Source: Bryobacterales bacterium | GTDB lineage: Bacteria; Acidobacteriota; Terriglobia; Bryobacterales; Bryobacteraceae | Length of the DNA: 10,834 bases | Direction: 5' to 3' | Assembly: GCA_003139735.1 (NCBI GenBank) | Contig: PLGA01000637.1 | Coordinates: forward strand, 1-10,834 | Shown here: in pieces, positions 6,335 through 10,429 of the stretch | Layout of the letters: each line of letters begins with the position of its first letter | How positions within the stretch are numbered: the first letter of the stretch is position 1 | Position numbers and translations under genes: made by a program | The notes under the pieces: model-generated | Seen by the model: only the letters and a program-made list of their open reading frames with translations | What the model was told of the DNA's origin: nothing | Database searches by the model: none

Positions 6335-6368
6335 GGTATTTTCATACCTCTTGGTACTCTATCACCAA
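6335..6368 (-). promoter_or_regulatory. Candidate promoter of the exported HNH operon
   Basis: On the minus strand a weak -35 (TTGGTG, 6363-6368) and a -10 (TATGAA, 6341-6346) are 16 bases apart, just before the AAAGGAGG site and ATG. A dyad, GGTAT (6335-6339) and ATACC (6344-6348), overlaps the -10 and could be an operator. A second dyad, ATCAC/GTGAT (6361-6365, 6370-6374), overlaps the -35. Confidence 0.3.
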
Positions 6369-6481
6369 TGTGATGAAAAGGAACAGTGTTTTCTAATTGC
6401 CGCCGCTGACAAGAAGGCAGCGGAAGGCGGGAATGTCGTATCCGGCGAAGGAGCGCCCATCCTCATGCCGCTGTTGCCTAT

Positions 6482-6532
6482 CCAGTGAACTGGTGAATTG
6501 GCTTGCCAAACTTGCCAGTTCTGTCGTATGCT
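6482..6532 (+). promoter_or_regulatory. Promoter with nested operator palindromes for the RHH-methyltransferase operon
   Basis: A -35 TTGCCA (6503-6508) and a -10 TATGCT (6527-6532) are separated by 18 bases and would start transcription a few bases before the ATG at 6545, giving a very short leader. Three dyads cover this region: CCAGT/ACTGG (6482-6486, 6489-6493), TTGGC/GCCAA (6498-6502, 6505-6509) on top of the -35, and a wider GAACTGG/CCAGTTC pair (6487-6493, 6515-6521) nearly co-centred with it. CTTGCCA also occurs twice, 9 bases apart. This is the layout expected for an autoregulated RHH operator. Confidence 0.55.
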
Positions 6533-6544
6533 ATCTTTTGGTTC

Positions 6545-6742
6545 ATGAAGAAGTATGAACCGCCTTCAAAACCCGGACGAAAGCCAGCCAAGCACTCGAA
6601 CCCTGAGTACGTCCAGGTGACGGCATACGTGCCAAGGGAAATGCGGAACAAGGTAAAGGCACGGCTGGCCGAACTGGAGATGGAATTGTCCGATTTGGTC
6701 GAAGGGATGTTGAGCGATTGGCTGGCGAAGCAGAGAGGATAG
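6545..6742 (+). CDS. Ribbon-helix-helix (RHH) transcriptional regulator, probable RM controller
   Basis: The preferred start is ATG 6545 (MKKYEPPSKPGRKPAKHSNP), giving 65 residues; an upstream in-frame ATG at 6503 lies on the -35 box and is unlikely. A basic N-terminal arm (2-20) is followed by YVQVTAYVPREMRNKVKARL, AELEMELSDL and VEGMLSDWLAKQ. This is the beta-strand, helix, helix pattern of CopG/Arc/MetJ-type dimers that insert a two-stranded ribbon into the major groove. The stop lies one base before the methyltransferase ATG, so the two genes share a transcript. Nested palindromes on the promoter suggest autorepression. Classical RM controllers (C proteins) are helix-turn-helix proteins; an RHH protein in this position is unusual. 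No strong Shine-Dalgarno is seen. Confidence 0.65.
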   Translation: MKKYEPPSKPGRKPAKHSNPEYVQVTAYVPREMRNKVKARLAELEMELSDLVEGMLSDWLAKQRG

Positions 6743-6743
6743 A

Positions 6744-7613
6744 ATGGGAACGGTTGCTTCACGGAAAATGATTGAAGCGTGTGAAATCATCGTAGGCGAT
6801 TCTCGAAATATCCTGGCGAAACTTCCGGCTGAGACGTTTCACTGCGCCATTACAAGTCCACCGTATTGGGGTCTCCGTGACTATGGCATCGTTGGACAAA
6901 TCGGTGCTGAGATGGAAATGGAAGAATACATTTCCGATTTGGTGATGGTATTCCAGGGTGTGAAGCGAGTCCTTCGGGATGACGGATCATTGTGGCTGAA
7001 TATAGGCGACTCGTACACCAGCGGGAACCGTGGCTGGCGTCAAGCTGACGGCAAAAACTCCGCAAGAGGAATGAGCTACAGACCACCCAATCCAAAAGGT
7101 CTTAAAGATAAGGAACTGATTGGGATTCCGTGGCGGCTGGCTATTGCGCTACAAGCGGACGGTTGGTATCTTCGCTCAGACATCATCTGGTACAAACCCA
7201 ACTGCCAACCAGAGAGCGTGAAGGATCGGCCTACACGTTCACACGAACACGTTTTCCTTCTGACAAAGAATGAAAACTACTATTACGACCACGAAGCTGT
7301 GAAAGAGCCTACGATGCCGGGATCATTCCGAAGTCGCCGTGACGTTTGGTTAATCAACACTGAGGCTTCGAGAGAAGCCCACTTCGCAATGTTTCCGCCT
7401 TCGCTTGTGAAGGTCTGTATGGAAGCTGGAAGTCCCAAAGGAGCGTGCATTTTGGACCCGTTCTTTGGAGCCGGAACGGTTGGTGTTGTAGCGCTGAGAA
7501 ACGAACGACGTTGTGTAGGTATCGAACTGAAACCCGACTATGCGGAGATTGCACGGAAGCGAATAGCCGCCGTAAATCCTATGCTACCTCTGCGTTCAGT
7601 GGAATCCGCCTGA
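6744..7613 (+). CDS. DNA methyltransferase, beta class, probably N4-cytosine
   Basis: The 289-aa enzyme transfers a methyl group from S-adenosylmethionine to an exocyclic amino group in DNA and protects the host from the neighbouring endonuclease. The order of motifs is that of the beta class: catalytic TSPPYWGLRDYG (37-48) first, and the SAM-binding DPFFGAGTVGVVA (238-250) and VGIELKPDY (258-266) near the C-terminus. TRSHEHVFLLTK (164-175) and HFAMFPPSLV (213-222) are further conserved blocks. SPPY is most common in N4-cytosine methylases, DPPY in N6-adenine ones. The segment between YYYDHEAVKEP and RRDVW, where many relatives hold the target recognition loop, is short. It has GAGG ahead of the ATG. 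An alternative start is Met9. The 3' end overlaps the endonuclease gene by 35 bp. Confidence 0.9.
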   Translation: MGTVASRKMIEACEIIVGDSRNILAKLPAETFHCAITSPPYWGLRDYGIVGQIGAEMEMEEYISDLVMVFQGVKRVLRDDGSLWLNIGDSYTSGNRGWRQADGKNSARGMSYRPPNPKGLKDKELIGIPWRLAIALQADGWYLRSDIIWYKPNCQPESVKDRPTRSHEHVFLLTKNENYYYDHEAVKEPTMPGSFRSRRDVWLINTEASREAHFAMFPPSLVKVCMEAGSPKGACILDPFFGAGTVGVVALRNERRCVGIELKPDYAEIARKRIAAVNPMLPLRSVESA

Positions 7614-8370
7614 TGCCCCACTCAGCGTGTACAAAGCATAGGTCCTTTCTCAATTTCTGAATCTGTAGCTTTCGCTCCGTACCGCCGTCAAAATAAAGTT
7701 CAAATACAAGCCTCCCATGCTCAATCACCGAACACCGTCCGGGTTTTGGAGTCTGTCTGCTAGTGTGGTTCATGAGCGGGGGACAGTTGGCAGATTTTTG
7801 CAAAAGAGCCTTTGGGATTTCTACAAGCTCGTACTCCTGTAAGGTCGCTGAATCCGTGAGACGGCGAAGCTGAAGGATGCGGTCATAGGCTTCCATGTGC
7901 CGGAAAAAACGGTCACGCAACCCTACCAAATCCTCCTCGTTGACCCACTGGCCTTTACCTAGCTCCATGAATTTTGAGATGTGCAAGAAATCTCTTCGGA
8001 TGTCTCTGTCCGCTTGTGTCTTCAAGCTGAACGGCGTTCCCATAATCGTGATGTCATGTCCAGGATTGCACTTGTCCGCAAGCGTGGATTCAATCCCGCA
8101 CTGGTTCAGCACACGATTGAACGCATATTCAAATCTGTCCTTTGATAAAGCCTCTCTCGAAAAGCAGTGGTGGATTTGGAGCGCATCACCGAACATTTCC
8201 AAAACACAATCTGTGATGAGATCGGACGCTGGATTTCGTTTGAGAACGGGGTCAATAGTGAACTGCCGAATCACGCCTTCCATCCAATCCAATTGGCTCT
8301 CGCTTAGATCGGTTAGAGATTGGGCAAGAGCCTTGATCTTAGCGGCTCTCGCTTGAGGGTCAATCGGCAT
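7579..8370 (-). CDS. Type II restriction endonuclease, SmaI-like from memory
   Basis: The 263-aa protein converges on the methyltransferase and is the obvious restriction partner. A helical N-terminus (1-60) precedes IHHCFSREALSKDRFEYAF, then the likely active site GHDITIMGTPFSLKTQADRD (104-123), in which D106 and K117 could belong to a PD-(D/E)xK-type centre with Ser115 in the place of the second acidic residue. Next come HISKFMELGKGQW (130-142), YELVEIPKALL (180-190), TPKPGRCSV and VFELYFDGGTERKLQIQKL. I associate the HISKFMELGKG and KPGYC/FELYFDGGTERKLQ pattern with SmaI (site CCCGGG), whose methylase is also N4-cytosine specific; this is unverified recall. Length and completeness fit an intact enzyme. 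It has no visible Shine-Dalgarno and may be translated from a nearly leaderless mRNA. Confidence 0.75.
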   Translation of the reverse strand: MPIDPQARAAKIKALAQSLTDLSESQLDWMEGVIRQFTIDPVLKRNPASDLITDCVLEMFGDALQIHHCFSREALSKDRFEYAFNRVLNQCGIESTLADKCNPGHDITIMGTPFSLKTQADRDIRRDFLHISKFMELGKGQWVNEEDLVGLRDRFFRHMEAYDRILQLRRLTDSATLQEYELVEIPKALLQKSANCPPLMNHTSRQTPKPGRCSVIEHGRLVFELYFDGGTERKLQIQKLRKDLCFVHAEWGIRRIPLNAEVA

Positions 8371-8377
8371 TGGAACG

Positions 8378-8401
8378 TATAGTAGAACACAATTTGGCCG
8401 T
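8378..8401 (-). promoter_or_regulatory. Candidate promoter and operator of the endonuclease gene
   Basis: On the minus strand CTACTATA (8385-8378) sits 7 bases before the ATG and could supply a -10 box (TACTAT), giving a nearly leaderless mRNA. No good -35 is seen. Just upstream, plus-strand AATTTGGCCGT (8391-8401) resembles the AATTGGC half of the palindrome at the RHH promoter. Confidence 0.3.
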
Positions 8402-8418
8402 TAAGAGCGCATACGCTT

Positions 8419-8631
8419 CTAGGCCCGTGGGTGCGTCGGTAAAGGGCGGGCGATGGAATCTCGCACTTCTTTGGCTTCGGCTCTCATCAGCGCCAAACGG
8501 CGAAGCACGGGAGCCGGGTCAATTTTCTGGTGGCTTCCCATTTTCCGAATGGTGGTGATGGCAATACGAAGACCGCCACGAAGAAGGTCAAGCTGGCGAA
8601 TCACGTCCGCACGTGTGGCGGGAGTAGGCAT
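8419..8631 (-). CDS. Small hypothetical protein, 70 aa
   Basis: From ATG at 8631 the frame encodes MPTPATRADVIRQLDLLRGG, then LRIAITTIRKMGSHQKIDPA and PVLRRLALMRAEAKEVRDSI, ending in ARPLPTHPRA. It is basic and predicted to be mostly two helices, the second a possible coiled coil. I recognise no family. It lies upstream of the endonuclease on the same strand, separated by 48 bp, and carries the same CTACTATA box as the endonuclease just before its start. That box is only 2 bases from the ATG, too close for a normal -10, so a start further in (GTG at 8604) is possible. Its last codons are echoed by a second copy at 9188-9212. It could be a regulator or accessory protein of the RM system, but nothing proves it. 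Confidence 0.4.
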   Translation of the reverse strand: MPTPATRADVIRQLDLLRGGLRIAITTIRKMGSHQKIDPAPVLRRLALMRAEAKEVRDSIARPLPTHPRA

Positions 8632-8711
8632 AGTATAGTAGTGCGCCACCAGCGGAGTTTTTCTCAGGAATATTCGCAGGATGCCGGTTGCCTGCGGCGT
8701 GGCCGATTTCA

Positions 8712-8767
8712 TTCAAGAATTGGCCGTGTTGTGGTAGAGTGAGGGCGATTCTCGATCTTTCAGGAGA
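8712..8767 (+). promoter_or_regulatory. Candidate promoter and ribosome binding site of the 107-aa gene
   Basis: A weak -35 TTCAAG (8712-8717) and -10 TAGAGT (8735-8740) are 17 bases apart. Between them is GAATTGGC (8717-8724), identical to the 8 bases at 6495-6502 on the RHH promoter. AGGAG (8762-8766) precedes the GTG at 8776 with a 9-base spacing and decides that start. Confidence 0.35.
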
Positions 8768-8775
8768 GTAGAGCC

Positions 8776-9099
8776 GTGGAGAGCCGCAAGTTTTACGTTA
8801 CGCCCAATCAAATTTTGGACGTTGAGATCGTTGGCGACGTTAGATACCACGAAGCCGGGTCACCAACAGGAATGACGAATATTGTTCTTGTTGACTCCGG
8901 GGAATTTGAGGTCCAGCCAGATACGGAGGCGAAGTCGTGGCTTACCATCGGCTTCAAAGATCCTGACAAGGAGTGGATTACTCTGCACGGCGATGAAGCG
9001 GATACGGCGTGGAAGAACTTCAGAAGGGCGGCGAATATTGAGGGCGAGGCGGTGGTAATGGGGCTGAACGATCTTGATGAAATGCGCTCGAAATCGTGA
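8776..9099 (+). CDS. Hypothetical protein, 107 aa
   Basis: The gene starts with GTG at 8776, supported by AGGAG 9 bases upstream. The protein opens MESRKFYVTPNQILDVEIVG and contains the segments TNIVLVDSGEFEVQPDTEAK, SWLTIGFKDPDKEW and AANIEGEAVVMGLNDLDEMR. It is acidic, lacks signal peptide and membrane segments, and looks like a small alternating alpha/beta or mostly beta cytosolic domain. I do not recognise a family. It is transcribed away from the endonuclease side and shares an 8-base match with the RHH operator. In this setting it could be cargo, an inhibitor or modulator of the RM enzymes, or an unrelated passenger. Codon use looks like real coding sequence. Confidence 0.65.
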   Translation: MESRKFYVTPNQILDVEIVGDVRYHEAGSPTGMTNIVLVDSGEFEVQPDTEAKSWLTIGFKDPDKEWITLHGDEADTAWKNFRRAANIEGEAVVMGLNDLDEMRSKS

Positions 9100-9517
9100 C
9101 TGGTCGTTTTTCGCTAATAAGCCCCGGTGCTTTCTTCCGTTTGGCCGCACGCCGCATAGTTTTGTCTTCTGCCGTTTCCCGGCGCTTTTAGGCCCGTGGC
9201 TGCATTGGCGGGCGCTACGATGGGGTTGGGGGTGGGGGCGCTGTGGTAGCTAGGCGAATCCTAGTTCACGCCTACAAATGCTGGCGTCATGAATCACGCT
9301 CCTACTCCTGGTGCATTCCCTCTTCCGCTCGACTCGAATTTGCGGCGCTCCTGGTGCTCCGTTCTTGATGTAGCTTTCTAGTCTGGTAGGATTACTGGTA
9401 GGATGGCGGTTAGGGTGGTAGGATTCTCCAAAAAGCGGATTTTTGATGCCTCTAACGTATTGAAAATAAAGCTATTGATTGGGCAAAACGTCCGAATCCC
9501 TCTTCCTCCGCCATACT

Positions 9518-9560
9518 TTTAGATACATCTAAATGCTGTTTTATCAGGTAGATACATCTA
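9518..9560. promoter_or_regulatory. Two copies of the palindrome TAGATACATCTA
   Basis: TAGATACATCTA occurs at 9520-9531 and 9549-9560, 29 bases apart. The first copy extends to arms TTTAGAT (9518-9524) and ATCTAAA (9527-9533). The second copy ends 10 bases before the -35 of the integrase promoter. Duplicated identical palindromes next to a promoter are a standard sign of an operator for a dimeric repressor or activator, or of excisionase binding sites. Confidence 0.6.
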
Positions 9561-9570
9561 TCCCATCGGT

Positions 9571-9598
9571 TTGACGGCTGGTAGAACGGTGGTAGGAT
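9571..9598 (+). promoter_or_regulatory. Promoter of the truncated integrase gene
   Basis: A -35 TTGACG (9571-9576) and a -10 TAGGAT (9593-9598) are 16 bases apart. Six bases separate the -10 from the ATG at 9605, so transcription should begin at or next to the start codon, giving a leaderless mRNA. No Shine-Dalgarno is present, which agrees. Confidence 0.5.
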
Positions 9599-9604
9599 AG
9601 AAGT

Positions 9605-9782
9605 ATGGAACAGCATTTGACGATCTACCGGAACCATACGCCAGCGTGCGTGCATGGCTACCGGAAACCCATCAGGGACGGCGATTCAACCGTCCCTGAT
9701 TGCTCCTGCCCTTTGAACGCAGCCGGGTACTTGCGCCACGTCGTAAACCAGGACGGCACGCCCAAGCGCATCCAACACCGCG
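9605..9782 (+). pseudogene. Tyrosine recombinase/integrase, N-terminal fragment
   Basis: From ATG 9605 the frame encodes MEQHLTIYRNHTPACVHGYR, a charged loop, DCSCPLNAAGYLRHVV and TPKRIQHR. From memory this is the N-terminus of site-specific integrases common in Acidobacteria and their mobile elements, which begin LYRRH-C-HG with a downstream CxCP pair and continue with the SAM-like core-binding and catalytic domains. Only about 59 codons are left; the sequence is cut at the right edge of the insert, then reads GILQVISSI out of frame in the TIGR03435 gene to a stop at 9811. The catalytic Arg-His-Arg-Tyr residues are all missing, so the protein cannot recombine DNA. Reading across a circular joint gives only a few residues before a stop, so the missing part is not at the left end. 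Confidence 0.65.
9778..9782 (+). repeat. Right copy of the 5-bp direct repeat CCGCG
   Basis: This is the counterpart of the copy at 5341-5345. TIGR03435 coding sequence resumes directly after it, in frame with codon 103. Confidence 0.8.
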
Positions 9783-10404
9783 GAATACTACAAGTCATCA
9801 GTTCGATCTGATGCTGCAAGACCTCCTGGCGAAACGTTTCCACCTAACTCTTCACCACGCCACGAGAGATTTCCCGGCCTACGACCTGGTTGTGGCGAGT
9901 GGCGGGCCAAAGATGAAACCCTGGCGTCCGGACGCGAATGCCGTGACCGTCCCACCGGCTAGCGCGACTTTTCCGCACGGCCTCGACAAGGGCGGCTTTC
10001 CTGTGCTGCCGCCGGGCGCCACAACGCTGACCACGATTCGCAATGGGGTGGTGTATTCGACGAATAGATCGACGATGGCTGGTTTCGCCGCACAGTTGGG
10101 GGGCATGGTGAATTTGTCGGATGGTAGCAGCAGTGCGACGCCTCGTGTGGTTGACAAGACCGGCCTGACGGGAAAGTTCGATTTCAGGCTGGAATTTGCG
10201 ATGTCTGTGATGCCGCTGTCAGGTGAGCGAGGCGACCAACCGCCGCCTGACGAAAGTGGCGCGAGCCACCTGGCGGGCAGTGGTGGTCCAACCCTTTTCA
10301 CCGCACTCCAGAAACAACTCGGCCTGAGGTTGCAGAAGGGGAAGAAGGCCAGCCTGGATCTCCTGGTAATCGACCACGTGGACAAAGTCCCGACTCAGAA
10401 CTGA
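9783..10404 (+). pseudogene. TIGR03435 family protein, C-terminal part (interrupted)
   Basis: This is the rest of the gene begun at 5038. It opens TTSHQFDLMLQDLLAKRFHL, then TRDFPAYDLVVASGGPKMKP, a variable middle, STMAGFAAQLGG, the signature PRVVDKTGLTGKFDFRLEF, and ends with TLFTALQKQLGLRLQKGKKA and LLVIDHVDKVPTQN. These are all typical C-terminal features of TIGR03435. No new ribosome binding site precedes it, so it is probably untranslated now. No further frameshift or stop is seen in either half, which indicates a recent insertion. Its stop lies 25 bp before that of the convergent Rrf2 gene. Confidence 0.88.
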
Positions 10405-10429
10405 TTCCTTCGCAGAGCTTCCCGCCCCC

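Larger units (their letters stand above)
9385..9598 (+). repeat. Four direct repeats GGTAGGAT
   Basis: GGTAGGAT occurs at 9385-9392, 9397-9404, 9417-9424 and 9591-9598. The last two are part of an 11-bp identical unit, GGTGGTAGGAT (9414-9424 and 9588-9598). A related GGTAGAAC lies at 9580-9587. The last copy provides the -10 box of the integrase promoter. The first three are spaced 12 and 20 bases apart, close to one and two helical turns. Confidence 0.7.
9100..9604. other. 500-bp non-coding, repeat-rich regulatory region
   Basis: No supported gene lies here. It contains a second copy of the 3' tail of the 70-aa gene (9185-9212), a G-quadruplex-type motif with runs at 9210-9212, 9222-9225, 9228-9232 and 9234-9238, a small hairpin CTAGG/CCTAG (9250-9254, 9260-9264) with an alternative stem TAGGCG/CGCCTA (9251-9256, 9269-9274), four GGTAGGAT repeats, and two copies of a 12-bp palindrome. 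All of this lies upstream of the truncated integrase gene and probably served as its control region, or as recombinase and accessory-protein binding sites. Confidence 0.6.
5346..9782. mobile_element. 4,437-bp horizontally acquired insert carrying an RM system
   Basis: This DNA interrupts the TIGR03435 gene; excising it with one CCGCG copy restores the reading frame. It is visibly AT-richer than the flanks and codes on both strands. It contains a truncated YbjQ-like gene, an exported HNH nuclease operon, an RHH regulator, a DNA methyltransferase, a restriction endonuclease, two small unknown genes, a repeat-rich regulatory region and a truncated integrase. No complete transposase, integrase or relaxase is present. 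Both terminal genes point outward and are cut at the edges. The element is therefore either a fragment captured from a larger mobile element or was moved by enzymes supplied in trans. Confidence 0.85.

Noticed and set aside
6030..6488. 152-codon plus-strand frame opposite the exported operon
   Set aside because: It is antisense to two proteins with signal peptides, domains and good ribosome binding sites.
7579..7660. Bidirectional terminator between methylase and endonuclease
   Set aside because: The genes overlap and no strong hairpin with a T-run was seen on either strand.
8370..8558. Plus-strand 62-codon frame upstream of the endonuclease
   Set aside because: No ribosome binding site and it is largely antisense to the 70-aa frame; composition gives no support.
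9246..9275. tRNA-like T-arm (GGCGAATCC between CTAG arms), as a possible tRNA fragment at an attachment site
   Set aside because: No other tRNA arms or acceptor stem can be built around it, and it is inside the insert, not at its edge.
9385..9598. CRISPR-like array
   Set aside because: Repeats are only 8-11 bp with irregular spacing and no cas genes are present.
5346..9782. Integrase split by integration, as in SSV-type archaeal viruses
   Set aside because: That model needs the C-terminal integrase part at the opposite end; reading across the joint gives only a few residues and a stop, and the left end encodes a different gene.
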